A stretch of DNA of 64,000 nt from Kitasatospora arboriphila (GCF_000717275.1 NZ_JNYV01000002.1:1116001-1180000), one strand, 5' to 3'. Shown: positions 55,766 to 64,000, counted from the stretch's first letter. A program made the numbers and translations. The notes: generated by a model from the sequence alone, not told the origin.

Positions 55766-58111
55766 ATGGCCACTTATCTCTATCGAATAGGCAAATGGGC
55801 CTATTTGAACAAGTTCAAGATGATCGCGATCTGGCTACTCGTGCTGGTCGCGATGGGTGTGGCGGCCGCGACGCTGTCGAAGCCCAACTCCGAGAGTTTT
55901 TCGATTCCGGGCATTCCGTCGGAAAAAGCTCAGAATCAGATGGTCGAGGCCTTCCCGGAAAAGCCGAAGTTCTCCGAGGACACATCGGTCAAGTACGTGG
56001 TGAAGGCCCCGGAGGGTTCGAACCTGAACACTCCGCAGAATCAGGCCACCATCAACGCCATGGTCGAGCAGATGAAGCAGTTCGACAAGGTCAAGCAGCC
56101 TGATTCGATCGCCAATCCATTCGAGACCTACGGAACACCGGACAGTCCCGGGCCCGGCTGGAACGCGGTCACCGAATTCCAGACCCAGCAGTTCGGAAAG
56201 TCGCCAGACGAAGCGGCAGCCGACGCACAGGCCGGTTCACCGATCAACAAGGACCAGACCATGGTTCAGCTCGGCGCGTCCTTTGATGTCGAGGCCAGCG
56301 CGGACGTGAGCGCAAAGGCTCACGAGCAGATGGAAGACGTCGCCGATCAAGCGCGCAAGGGAGGCCTCACGGTCGAGATGTCGGGTACGGCCCTGCCGCA
56401 ACCCGCGATCGGTCTCACCTCGGAGCTCATCGGTATGGGCGTCGGTGCGATCGTCATGATCCTCACCTTCGCGTCCCTGGTCGCCTGGGGCATGCCGCTC
56501 ATCACCGCGATCGTCGGTGTGGTGATCGGCATGATGGGAGTCACGGCAGCCACGTTCTTCTTCGATCTCAGCTCTGAGACCCCGATCCTCGCGACGATGA
56601 TCGGTCTCGCGGTCGGCATCGACTACGCGCTGTTCATCCTCTCCCGCTACCGGCATGAGGTCCACACCTCCAAGTCTCGTGCCGAAGCAGCCGGAAAGGC
56701 CGTCGGCACAGCAGGTTCGGCCGTTGTCTTTGCCGGTGCGACCGTGTTCATCGCGCTCGCAGCCCTTTTCATCGTCAACATCCCGTTCCTCACGGCGATG
56801 GGCCTGGCCGCGGCCGGCACGGTGCTGGTAGCCGTCCTCGTCGCGCTCACGTTGCTGCCCGCGATCCTCGGTCTCTTCGGCGGCAAGGTGTTCGCCGGCC
56901 GGATCAAGGCCCTCAACGCACCTGACGTGACGCCCGCCGATCCGGCGCGCCGCCACAACGGTCAGCGTTGGATCAACCAGGTGGTCAAGCGGCCCGCGCT
57001 CTTCGCGATCGCACCGATCATCCTGCTCGCTCTGATCGCGGTACCGATGGCCGGTCTGAAGTTGGCTCTGCCCAACGACGGCAGCGGCGACCCCAGCACC
57101 ACGCAGCGCAAGGCGTACGAGCTGGTGGCCGAGGGCCATGGTCCGGGCCAGAACAACCCGTTTGTGGTTGTTGTCGACGGCAGCGCCATCGCAGACGAGA
57201 CGCAGCGGATCGACGCGTTCAACGGTCTGGTCAACCAGATCAAGGGCGTCGACGATGTCGCCACGGCGCTGATCAGCCCCGGCGACGTGAACGCGTCCGG
57301 CGACACCGCGATCATCTCGGTGCTTCCCGCGAGTTCGTCGGGAGAAGAGGCCACGCAGCAGCTCGTGAAGGATCTGCGAGGCCTGGAATCGAGTGTCACC
57401 GAGTCGACCGGACTCACCTACGGTGTCACCGGCCAGACAGCGATCGAGATCGATGTGTCCGATCAGCTCTCCTCGGCACTGATCCCGTATCTGATCGTGG
57501 TGGTCGGACTGGCGTTCATCCTGCTGATGATCGTGTTCCGTTCGATCCTGGTTCCGCTGACCGCCGCACTGGGCTTCCTGCTCAGCGTGGGCGCCACCTT
57601 CGGTGCCACGGTGGCGATCTTCACCAACGGTGACCTCGGGCTGATCGGTAATCCGCAACCACTGGTCAGCTTCCTGCCGATCATGCTCATCGGCGTGGTG
57701 TTCGGACTCGCGATGGATTATCAGGTGTTCCTGGTGACCCGGATGCGCGAGGCGTACGTCCACGGCTCGTCGGCCAAGGATGCGATCGTGTCGGGCTTCA
57801 GTCACAGTGCCCGCGTGGTGGCAGCAGCGGCCGCCATCATGATCTCGGTGTTCGCCGCCTTCATGCTGCAGGAGATGGTGTTCATCAAGGCGATGGGATT
57901 TGCGCTGGCGATCGCGGTGTTCTTCGACGCCTTCATCGTCCGTATGACGCTGATCCCGGCCGTGCTCGCCCTCTTGGGCGACAAGGCGTGGTCGCTGCCC
58001 AAGTGGCTGGACAAGATCCTGCCCAACGTCGACATCGAGGGCGAGAAGCTCAACAAGACGTTGGCCGCCGAGCAAGCCGAAATCGACAGGCGCGAACAAG
58101 TGTCCGTCTGA
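55766..58111 (+). CDS. MMPL/RND-family transporter controlled by TetR
   Basis: This is 781 residues with GGAAGGA before the ATG. The first helix is KMIAIWLLVLVAMGVAAATL. A large loop follows, then the helix bundle with GLAVGIDYALFILSRYRHE, a second loop, and the second bundle with GVVFGLAMDYQVFLVTRMRE. The two Asp-Tyr pairs are the proton-relay residues of MMPL transporters. The C-terminus is charged and cytoplasmic. With a TetR gene directly upstream it resembles drug- or lipid-exporting MMPL systems. A strong terminator follows. Confidence 0.9.
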   Translation: MATYLYRIGKWAYLNKFKMIAIWLLVLVAMGVAAATLSKPNSESFSIPGIPSEKAQNQMVEAFPEKPKFSEDTSVKYVVKAPEGSNLNTPQNQATINAMVEQMKQFDKVKQPDSIANPFETYGTPDSPGPGWNAVTEFQTQQFGKSPDEAAADAQAGSPINKDQTMVQLGASFDVEASADVSAKAHEQMEDVADQARKGGLTVEMSGTALPQPAIGLTSELIGMGVGAIVMILTFASLVAWGMPLITAIVGVVIGMMGVTAATFFFDLSSETPILATMIGLAVGIDYALFILSRYRHEVHTSKSRAEAAGKAVGTAGSAVVFAGATVFIALAALFIVNIPFLTAMGLAAAGTVLVAVLVALTLLPAILGLFGGKVFAGRIKALNAPDVTPADPARRHNGQRWINQVVKRPALFAIAPIILLALIAVPMAGLKLALPNDGSGDPSTTQRKAYELVAEGHGPGQNNPFVVVVDGSAIADETQRIDAFNGLVNQIKGVDDVATALISPGDVNASGDTAIISVLPASSSGEEATQQLVKDLRGLESSVTESTGLTYGVTGQTAIEIDVSDQLSSALIPYLIVVVGLAFILLMIVFRSILVPLTAALGFLLSVGATFGATVAIFTNGDLGLIGNPQPLVSFLPIMLIGVVFGLAMDYQVFLVTRMREAYVHGSSAKDAIVSGFSHSARVVAAAAAIMISVFAAFMLQEMVFIKAMGFALAIAVFFDAFIVRMTLIPAVLALLGDKAWSLPKWLDKILPNVDIEGEKLNKTLAAEQAEIDRREQVSV

Positions 58112-58129
58112 TCGTCGTCGCGCACAACA

Positions 58130-58164
58130 CTCACCCCACCGGCTCGCTGAGCCGGTGGGGTGAG
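58130..58164 (+). terminator. Rho-independent type terminator after the MMPL gene
   Basis: CTCACCCCACCGGCTC pairs perfectly with GAGCCGGTGGGGTGAG around GCT (16 base pairs), followed by TTCGTTTGGG. It separates the MMPL gene from the convergent aldo/keto reductase gene and could serve both. Confidence 0.88.
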
Positions 58165-58189
58165 TTCGTTTGGGGAGAGAATCTCTCGG

Positions 58190-59065
58190 CTAAGGCCCGG
58201 CTATGGTGCCCAGCTCGGCGTAGTCCGCGTCGGACAGCTGCACGCCGGCGCCGACCGCGTTGTCGCGCAGGTGGGTGACCGATGAGGTGCCAGGGATCAG
58301 CAGGATGTTCGGTGAACGCCGCAGGAGCCACGCCAGAGCAACCGACATCGGTGTCGCGTCGAGCCGAGTCGCCACCGAGCTCAGCACCGCTGACTGCAAC
58401 GGGCTGAAACCGCCGAGGGGAAAGAACGGTACGTAGGCGATGCCGTCGGTGTTCAACGAGTCGATCAGCTCGTCGTCGTGTCGATTGGCCACGTTGTAGA
58501 AGTTCTGGACGCAGACGATCGGCGCGAGCGCGCGTGCCTCGGCGACCTGGTCAGGTGTCACGTTGCTGAGCCCGAGGTGCCGGATCACCCCGTCCTGCTG
58601 CAGCTCCGCCAGGGTCGTGAAGGCTTCTTCGATGGATCCCGACTCCGGGCCCGTGGGACTGCCCACCCGCAGATTGACCACATCGAGCGCATCGAGTCCG
58701 AGATTCTCTAGATTGGAATGGACGCTGTCGCGCAGTTGCTGAGGCGATCGAGCCGGCGGCCAGCCACCCTGGCCGTCACGATGCGCGCCGACCTTCGTGA
58801 TGATGCGGAGCGAGTCTGGGTACGGGTGAAGTGCCTGTCTGATGAGCTGATTGGTGACGTAGGGCCCGTACGCGTCGCTGGTGTCGATGTGGGTGATGCC
58901 CAGCTCCACCACCTCGCGCAGGACACTGACCGCAGCGCTGCGGTCGGCCGGAGGTCCCATCACACCGGGGCCTGCCAGTTGCATTGCGCCGTAGCCGAAC
59001 CGGGTGAGCTCGAGCTGATCGGTGAGCGGAAAGACCCCGCCGGGTAGTTGTGTTGCGTTTGTCAT
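58190..59065 (-). CDS. Aldo/keto reductase
   Basis: This is 291 residues from the ATG at 59065 (GGTGGGGAC upstream). The TIM-barrel tetrad can be traced: Asp and Tyr in ITHIDTSDAYGPYVTN, Lys in LRIITKVGA. The usual His strand reads LDVVNLRVGS, so the catalytic His seems replaced by Arg. The NADPH site is visible at LLIPGTSSVTHLRDN. It resembles oxidoreductases of the YajO/pyridoxal reductase kind. The start is divergent from an XRE-type regulator, a pairing often seen for quinone- or aldehyde-responsive reductases. Confidence 0.87.
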   Translation of the reverse strand: MTNATQLPGGVFPLTDQLELTRFGYGAMQLAGPGVMGPPADRSAAVSVLREVVELGITHIDTSDAYGPYVTNQLIRQALHPYPDSLRIITKVGAHRDGQGGWPPARSPQQLRDSVHSNLENLGLDALDVVNLRVGSPTGPESGSIEEAFTTLAELQQDGVIRHLGLSNVTPDQVAEARALAPIVCVQNFYNVANRHDDELIDSLNTDGIAYVPFFPLGGFSPLQSAVLSSVATRLDATPMSVALAWLLRRSPNILLIPGTSSVTHLRDNAVGAGVQLSDADYAELGTIAGP

Positions 59066-59167
59066 GTCCCCACCGTGCGAGACGCGACGTGACCGTGCCA
59101 GTGCCCTGGTCTTCCTGGGAGTGACAGGGACAGCCACGCCGAGCGCAAGTCTGAGTACGGTCGTCGT

Positions 59168-60031
59168 ATGAGCGGCAATGGACAACTCGGCGACTACCTT
59201 CGTGCCCGACGGGAGCTCGTTCGGCCGGCGGACGTCGGGCTGCCGGTGGTGGGGCAGCGCCGCGTGTCGGGGTTACGCCGCGAGGAGGTGGCGATGCTCG
59301 CGGGCATCAGCTCCGACTACTACCTCCGGCTGGAGCAAGGGCGCGACCACAATCCGTCGGTGCAGGTACTCGAGTCACTCGGCCGCGTATTGCAACTCGA
59401 CGAGACGGCCACGTCCTATCTCATCGGACTCGCTGCGCCCCAGGCACGCAAACGCAAACGACGTCACCGCCGCGAGACGGTGCCCGAGGGCATCCGCCAA
59501 CTACTTGCCACCATCGGAATGCCAGCCTTTGTCGAGAGCCGACACTTCGACGTGCTCGCCGCCAACGACCTCGCCCGCGCCGTGTCACCTAATCTGCGTG
59601 TCGGTCAGAACCGCTTGAAAGCGTTGTTCCTCGACCCCGGCGAACAAGCACTCTGCCCGAATCATGAACTGGCGATGAGCCACCTCGTCGCGGGCTTCCG
59701 ACAGTCGGTCGGCACCGACGTCGATGATCCGCGTGTTGTGCAGATAGTGGGGGAGCTCTCCCTGGCGAGCGAGCAGTTCCGTCGACTGTGGGCTCGGCAC
59801 GACGTGCAGGTCCGGGTGGGCACTCAGACCCCGATGTACCACCCGCAGGTCGGCGAGCTGATGCTCTACAAAGACCGGCTTGCCGTCGATGCATCCGAAG
59901 GTTTTGTCTTGGTGATCTATCACGCGGCGCCCGGAACAGACAGCGCAGAGAAGCTCGCTCTGCTCGCATCGTTGGCGGCGCCGTCGTCGCCGGAGTTGTC
60001 GGCGCGTGCAGTGGACGTGACGGACGGCTGA
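59168..60031 (+). CDS. XRE-family regulator with MmyB-like ligand domain
   Basis: This is 287 residues. The N-terminal HTH (LGDYLRARRELVRPADVG, LRREEVAMLAGISSDYYLRL, then EQGRDHNPSVQVL) is followed by the MmyB-like PAS-type domain with ESRHFDVLAANDLARAVSP and a C-terminal GELMLYKDRLAVDASEG. This architecture is common for actinobacterial repressors of a divergent reductase or oxidoreductase gene, here the aldo/keto reductase 103 bases away. The ligand is probably a fatty acid-like or quinone-like molecule by family analogy. Confidence 0.88.
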   Translation: MSGNGQLGDYLRARRELVRPADVGLPVVGQRRVSGLRREEVAMLAGISSDYYLRLEQGRDHNPSVQVLESLGRVLQLDETATSYLIGLAAPQARKRKRRHRRETVPEGIRQLLATIGMPAFVESRHFDVLAANDLARAVSPNLRVGQNRLKALFLDPGEQALCPNHELAMSHLVAGFRQSVGTDVDDPRVVQIVGELSLASEQFRRLWARHDVQVRVGTQTPMYHPQVGELMLYKDRLAVDASEGFVLVIYHAAPGTDSAEKLALLASLAAPSSPELSARAVDVTDG

Positions 60032-60114
60032 TCGCCGGGGCCTCTGGTCGAAGAAGTCTCGCCGCCACATCCCGCGTTTTGCCCGGTGGTGCGGCGCACT
60101 GGGAAGATGCATCG

Positions 60115-61377
60115 GTGAACGATCCCCAACAAGGTCCCGACCGCAGCTTCACCCTCGGGACCAGCCTGGCCGGTACGCTCGGACGAACCGGGACGATCAA
60201 TACTCCGCACGGGCAGATCAAGACGCCGGCATTCGTGCCGGTCGGGACCAAGGCCACGGTGAAGACCGTGGTTCCCGAGGCGGTGCGCGACCTCGGCGCC
60301 CAGGCGGTGCTGGCCAACGCCTATCACCTGTATCTGCAGCCCGGTCCGCACATCATCGACGAGGCGGGTGGTCTCGGGAAGTTCATGAATTGGCCCGGCC
60401 CCACCTACACCGACAGTGGTGGCTTCCAGGTGATGTCACTCGGGGCCGGCTTCAAGAAGGTCATCGCGATGGACGTGACCGGCATGCAGAACGACGAGGT
60501 GATCGCCGAGGGCAAGGAACGATTGGCCCGCGTCGACGACGACGGGGTGACATTCAAATCGCATCTCGATGGGTCGCCGCATCGGTTCACCCCTGAGGTG
60601 TCGATGCAGATTCAACACCAGTTGGGCGCCGACATCATCTTTGCGTTCGATGAACTCACCACGTTGATGAACACCCGTGAGTACCAGGAGACGTCGCTCG
60701 AGCGGACGCGGCTCTGGGCGATCAGGTGCCTGGCCGAACACAACCGGCTGACCGCCGAACGCGCCCATCGACCGACCCAGTCGCTCTGGGGAGTGCTGCA
60801 GGGCGCGCAGTACGAAGACCTACGGCGAAAGGCGGCGCGTGATCTGGTTGCGATGAGCCAACGCGACGTCGACAACGGCGGCCGCGGTTTCGGTGGCTAC
60901 GGAATCGGGGGCGCACTGGAGAAACAGAACCTGGGCACCATCGTCCGGTGGGTGAACGAGGAACTGCCACAGGACAAAGCGCGACATCTGCTGGGGATCA
61001 GCGAACCGGACGACATCTTCACCGCGATCGAGAACGGGGTCGACACGTTCGACTGCGTGTCGCCGTCGCGGGTGGCGCGCAACGGGGCCATCTATTCACT
61101 CGATGGCCGCTACAACGTGACGAACAGCCGGTTCCGCAACGACTTCGGACCACTGGATCCCGAGATCGAGAACTACACAACGCAATACACCCGGGCGTAC
61201 ATCCACCACTTGTTCAAAGCCAAAGAAGGCCTGGCGGCCACACTCTGCACCATCCACAATGAACACTTCATCGTGACGTTGGTGGAGCGGGCGCGCCAGG
61301 CCATCGAAGACGGGACCTACTTCGAGTTCCGGGACGAGTTCCTCGGCCGGTACTACGCGCAGGCGAAAACCTCGTGA
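60115..61377 (+). CDS. tgt: tRNA-guanine transglycosylase homologue lacking zinc-binding cysteines
   Basis: This is 420 residues from the GTG at 60115 (GGGAAG upstream). The TGT barrel is unmistakable: TVKTVVPEAVRDLGAQAVLA, TDSGGFQVMSLG with the first catalytic Asp (about 100), WGVLQGAQYEDLRRKAA, GGYGIGGALEKQNLG, and DTFDCVSPSRVARNG with the nucleophile Asp (about 313). But the zinc site, normally CxCxxC with a later His, reads PLDPEIENYTTQYTRAYIHH: all three Cys are gone while the following TIHN His remains. TGT swaps guanine 34 for queuine or preQ1 in GUN tRNAs. This one may be structurally stable without zinc, may use another base, or may be an actinobacterial variant. No queC, queD, queE or queF lies here, but gluQ is 1 kb away. 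Confidence 0.88.
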   Translation: MNDPQQGPDRSFTLGTSLAGTLGRTGTINTPHGQIKTPAFVPVGTKATVKTVVPEAVRDLGAQAVLANAYHLYLQPGPHIIDEAGGLGKFMNWPGPTYTDSGGFQVMSLGAGFKKVIAMDVTGMQNDEVIAEGKERLARVDDDGVTFKSHLDGSPHRFTPEVSMQIQHQLGADIIFAFDELTTLMNTREYQETSLERTRLWAIRCLAEHNRLTAERAHRPTQSLWGVLQGAQYEDLRRKAARDLVAMSQRDVDNGGRGFGGYGIGGALEKQNLGTIVRWVNEELPQDKARHLLGISEPDDIFTAIENGVDTFDCVSPSRVARNGAIYSLDGRYNVTNSRFRNDFGPLDPEIENYTTQYTRAYIHHLFKAKEGLAATLCTIHNEHFIVTLVERARQAIEDGTYFEFRDEFLGRYYAQAKTS

Positions 61378-61378
61378 A

Positions 61379-62095
61379 TTAGCCGGTTTTGACGACCTTG
61401 GTGCCACCGGCGAACTTGTCGTGGATGCCCTGGTTGTTCGGGTCACTGTTGATGGTGACGCCAATGGCGATCAGGATTCCGAGCGAGGCGAGGCTCAACA
61501 GGAACGGCAAGATCGGCACGAACGAGAGCAGCGACGACAGGAAGCCGATCAGCATCCAGGAGTTCCGCTTGAGTGACTCTTCCTGGGTGGGCAGTCCGCC
61601 CGACACGCCCTGAACCTTCAGCTTCAGGAGCTGCTTGCCCAACGTTGCGCCCGTACGGGTTTCGAAGAACACGAAGTAGGCCAAGCCGGCGAGGCTCAGG
61701 ATCAGGGAGACGATCAGCGACACGATGAAGATGTCGACGACCAGCACGACGATCGTCGAAACGATGGCCAAGACCACGCCGACGATGATGGCGTCGATGA
61801 TCCTGGCGCCCAGACGAATTCCGGCGCCTGCGGTCTGCCCGAATCCGGCGCCCGCCTGCGGCTGTCCGTAGCTGGACTGGTCGCCGAACTGGGGCGGCGG
61901 GGGGTAGCTGCCCTGCGAGGGCGGAGGATAGTTGCCCTGCGGCGGCGGGTAAGAACCTGCCGGCGGCGGGGTACCTGGCTGCTGGTAGGAACCGGGAGGC
62001 GGACCTGCCGGGCCGCCTTTACCCAGGTCCGGGTTCGGCGCGGGATTGTTGCCCGGGTAGTTGGGGTCGGGGCCTGGATACTGCGGTCCGCTCAT
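61379..62095 (-). CDS. RDD-family membrane protein with Pro/Tyr/Gly-rich N-terminus
   Basis: This is 238 residues from the ATG at 62095. The first 90 residues are low-complexity (PGPDPNYPGNN, repeated YPPP and GSYPPP units). The RDD domain has three membrane helices: GIRLGARIIDAIIVGVVLAI with the Arg-Asp pair, VFFETRTGATLGKQLLKLKV, and RNSWMLIGFLSSLLSFVPIL. The function of RDD proteins is mostly unknown; some transport ions or compatible solutes. It is convergent with tgt, one base apart. Confidence 0.82.
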   Translation of the reverse strand: MSGPQYPGPDPNYPGNNPAPNPDLGKGGPAGPPPGSYQQPGTPPPAGSYPPPQGNYPPPSQGSYPPPPQFGDQSSYGQPQAGAGFGQTAGAGIRLGARIIDAIIVGVVLAIVSTIVVLVVDIFIVSLIVSLILSLAGLAYFVFFETRTGATLGKQLLKLKVQGVSGGLPTQEESLKRNSWMLIGFLSSLLSFVPILPFLLSLASLGILIAIGVTINSDPNNQGIHDKFAGGTKVVKTG

Positions 62096-62418
62096 GACGT
62101 TCGATTCCTCTCGCGGCGAAGGCACGCTTCGCACCTACCTGATGGTCGTGACGAGTCTAAACCGGACAAAGGTGGGTTGCCGGTTGTTTGGACCCCTGAG
62201 GGGTGTCTAGCCAGCGTTGATTCGAGTGAGCGATCATCGACCGCCGCTTGGCGTTTGAGCAGGTCAGTGGATTTTCGGCGTCGATCGGTTGCCTGCATCT
62301 GCGGCGATCACCGGTTACCGGCACCGTGAATACAAGGCCGGATCGCTATTCCGTTCGAATGATCGCTCGGCGTGCCGTCTGCCCGTGGAGTTCGCATGGC
62401 GCGGCGTTCTGGTGCCGA
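62096..62418 (-). other. Intergenic region between gluQ end and RDD gene
   Basis: About 320 bases upstream of the RDD gene and downstream of gluQ. It should hold the RDD promoter. Several short frames cross it, but none has a ribosome site or recognisable protein. No hairpin terminator or repeat was seen. Confidence 0.5.
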
Positions 62419-63363
62419 TCAGCACCTCAGCATTGCACTCGGTTCGAAGACCCAGGGATCGCGGGGCAGATCGTCGGGATCGAATCGGGCGAGCAGCCGA
62501 TCGATGGTCACCGGCTCGTTCGGGGCTGCCATTTTCAACGACGCGGCGATGAGTGACAGAACACGCTGTGTGTCAATGCCGCCCAGGGCCAGGTCCGACA
62601 GCGTGACAGCACCGTCGCGCTTGGCGAGCCTTGCGCCAGCCGTGTTCAGGACGAGTGGCACGTGGGCATAGACAGGTGGCGAAATGTGAAGCAGCGTGGC
62701 CAGATAACTCTGTCGAGGAGCTGAGCTGAGGAGGTCGTCGGCACGAACCACCTGATCCACTCCTTGAGCGTCGTCGTCGATGACCACGGCAAGGTTGTAT
62801 GCCGGTATGCCATCGCCGCGGCGGAGGACGAAGTCGTCAACCACCCCGGTATGACGGCCGAGAAGTGCGTCGACGACGGTGAACTCGGCAACCTCCGCGC
62901 GAAGCCGAATGGCAGGTGGGCGACCGGTGTCGCGTTTGGCTTGTCGTTGCGCTTCGGTGAGGTCGCGGCAGGTCCCCGGGTAGGCGCCCGCCGGCGCATG
63001 CGGTGCGGATGGGGCCTCGAGGATTTCGCGCCGCGTGCAGAAGCACTCGTACGTCAGTCCCCGTCGCTCCAGGTCGCTGATCGCGACGTCGTAGGAGAGT
63101 CGACGTTGCGACTGCCACATCACCGGAGGGTCCCAGGTGATCCCCAACGCCGACAGATCGGCGAGCTGCCGGTCTGCTGCCCCCGGTGCCACCCGATCGA
63201 GATCTTCCATTCGCACCACGAAGCGACGGCCGGTCGAACGGGCAAACAACCAGGCGAGCAACGCGGTACGGAGATTGCCGATGTGCAGATCACCCGACGG
63301 CGACGGCGCGTACCGTCCCGCACCGCTCGGGCGGCCCGGTTCGTCTCGGCGGCAATCGTTCAC
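62419..63363 (-). CDS. gluQ: Glutamyl-Q tRNA(Asp) synthetase
   Basis: This is about 314 residues with the class I synthetase signatures RYAPSPSGDLHIGNLRTALL (HIGN, the HIGH motif) and LAKRDGAVTLSDL (KMSKS-like). It has the zinc site of GluQRS (ECFCTRRE and YPGTCRDL: two Cys, Tyr, Cys) and lacks the anticodon-binding domain of GltX. It activates Glu and attaches it to the queuosine base at position 34 of tRNA-Asp. The start is uncertain: the GTG at 63363 avoids overlap with the divergent ligase gene, whereas ATG 63399 or 63396 has GGAAGG upstream but would overlap it. Confidence 0.88.
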   Translation of the reverse strand: MNDCRRDEPGRPSGAGRYAPSPSGDLHIGNLRTALLAWLFARSTGRRFVVRMEDLDRVAPGAADRQLADLSALGITWDPPVMWQSQRRLSYDVAISDLERRGLTYECFCTRREILEAPSAPHAPAGAYPGTCRDLTEAQRQAKRDTGRPPAIRLRAEVAEFTVVDALLGRHTGVVDDFVLRRGDGIPAYNLAVVIDDDAQGVDQVVRADDLLSSAPRQSYLATLLHISPPVYAHVPLVLNTAGARLAKRDGAVTLSDLALGGIDTQRVLSLIAASLKMAAPNEPVTIDRLLARFDPDDLPRDPWVFEPSAMLRC

Positions 63364-63397
63364 CCGAACGAGGGTACAAGTGCAAGGATGGGACATC

Positions 63398-64000
63398 ATG
63401 GACCTTCCTGTGATGCCGCCGGTGGTACCGATGCTGGCCAAATCCGCTGCCAAGATCCCCGATGAGGCCGGCGCCGCGGTGTGGTCGCATGAGCCCAAAT
63501 GGGACGGGTTTCGGGCCATCATCTTTCGCGATGGCGATGAGGTGGTCATCGGGTCGCGCGGTGGCAAGGACCTCGGACGGTACTTCCCCGAACTGATCGA
63601 GGCGGCCCGAGAGGAATTGCCGGACAGGGTGGTTGTCGACGGTGAGATCGGCGTACAGGCCGATCTCGGTGGGGTTCGCCGGCTCAGCTGGGACGCCCTG
63701 TCCATCCGGATCCATCCCGCGAAATCCCGGGTCACGATGCTCGCCGAGCAGACCCCGGCGATGTTCATCGGGTTCGACGCACTGGCCACCGGCGACAGGG
63801 ATCTCACCCGGGAGCCGTTCTCCACCCGCCGCGAGGTCCTGCTGGAATCGATCCCGGGGGCCGGACGTTGCCGGGTGAGTCGGGTGACCACCGATGCCGA
63901 CCTTGCGCAGAACTGGTTCTCCGAGTTCGAAGGCGCAGGTCTCGACGGCGTCGTCAGCAAGCGGCTCGACGGGATCTACCTGCCGGGCAAGCGGGAGATG
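63398..64000 (+). CDS. ligC: ATP-dependent DNA ligase (LigC-type), cut by window end
   Basis: The frame from the ATG at 63398 stays open to the window edge (201 codons). The adenylation motif I with the lysine nucleophile is HEPKWDGFRAII, motif III-like GSRGGKDLGRYFPEL and VVVDGEIG, motif IIIa MFIGFDALA, and motifs IV-V GLDGVVSKRLDGIYLPGKRE. This matches the nucleotidyltransferase domain of actinobacterial LigC/LigD-like ligases, which act in repair and end joining. The OB domain lies beyond the window. It is divergent from gluQ. Confidence 0.9.
   Translation, partial: MDLPVMPPVVPMLAKSAAKIPDEAGAAVWSHEPKWDGFRAIIFRDGDEVVIGSRGGKDLGRYFPELIEAAREELPDRVVVDGEIGVQADLGGVRRLSWDALSIRIHPAKSRVTMLAEQTPAMFIGFDALATGDRDLTREPFSTRREVLLESIPGAGRCRVSRVTTDADLAQNWFSEFEGAGLDGVVSKRLDGIYLPGKREM

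Noticed and set aside
56237..58099. 620-codon minus-strand open frame
   Set aside because: Antisense to the MMPL transporter and made of His/Asp/Arg/Glu-rich sequence; third-position bias belongs to the plus strand.
1..64000. CRISPR arrays, transposases, phage genes, restriction or toxin-antitoxin systems
   Set aside because: Looked for and not seen; the only tandem repeat is the 72-bp array, which has no spacers of CRISPR type.

Overview
The window is 64 kb of chromosome from a high-GC actinobacterium of the mycolic-acid group (Mycobacteriales). A Gordonia- or Rhodococcus-like organism is the best guess. The signs are strong GC-rich codon bias, MMPL/MmpS-type membrane proteins, an actinobacterial tRNA-adenosine-deaminase partner protein beside tadA, and a complete 14-gene nuo operon preceded by a receiver-domain protein as in Mycobacterium tuberculosis. 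The genus is an inference. Nothing here looks like a prophage, an integrative element, an insertion sequence or a CRISPR array.

Layout. 1-2435 (minus): enoyl-CoA hydratase followed by two abutting acyl-CoA dehydrogenases, the second cut by the window edge. 2.6-5.9 kb: an isolated tatA-like gene with two tiny downstream ORFs, a decayed NTF2-like gene, a MerR regulator with a palindromic operator, a small zinc-ribbon protein and an alpha/beta hydrolase. 5980-12241 (minus): a tightly coupled operon for s-triazine/pyrimidine-ring nitrogen. It has a GntR regulator, an NCS2 permease, an AtzD/barbiturase-family ring hydrolase, a BiuH-like amidohydrolase, an unassigned alpha/beta hydrolase and allophanate hydrolase. 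Four successive 4-base overlaps join the genes, and two palindromic boxes lie between regulator and permease. 12.3-19.6 kb: small accessory genes (VOC, AraC, SRPBCC, a Tat-exported intradiol-dioxygenase-like lipoprotein, a second NTF2-like protein, a TupA-like ATP-grasp protein), a frameshifted sulfide:quinone-oxidoreductase-like gene and small hypotheticals.

19.6-31.5 kb: glutamate decarboxylase, an MmpS-like membrane protein coupled to two methyltransferases, a complete osmoprotectant (OpuC-type) ABC importer, prephenate dehydrogenase, tadA with its partner, a CsbD stress protein with a SigF/SigB-like promoter, tRNA-Ser(CGA) with a terminator, and a PAS-like protein. 31.5-47.8 kb (minus): nuoA to nuoN and a receiver-domain protein, with a CRP/GlxR-like site upstream of nuoA. 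47.8-58.1 kb: two MMPL transporters (one beside a TetR gene with a 22-bp palindrome), fatty-acid beta-oxidation genes, a secreted protein, a 72-bp tandem repeat and a lipoprotein. 58.2-64 kb: aldo/keto reductase with a divergent XRE regulator, a tRNA-guanine transglycosylase homologue lacking its zinc cysteines, an RDD membrane protein, glutamyl-Q tRNA synthetase and the start of an ATP-dependent DNA ligase.

The points most worth following are the ring-nitrogen operon with its extra hydrolase, the zinc-less TGT near GluQRS, the tatA/micro-ORF cluster, the frameshifted SQR gene and the 72-bp repeat. All functional calls come from reading motifs and context; no database search was run.
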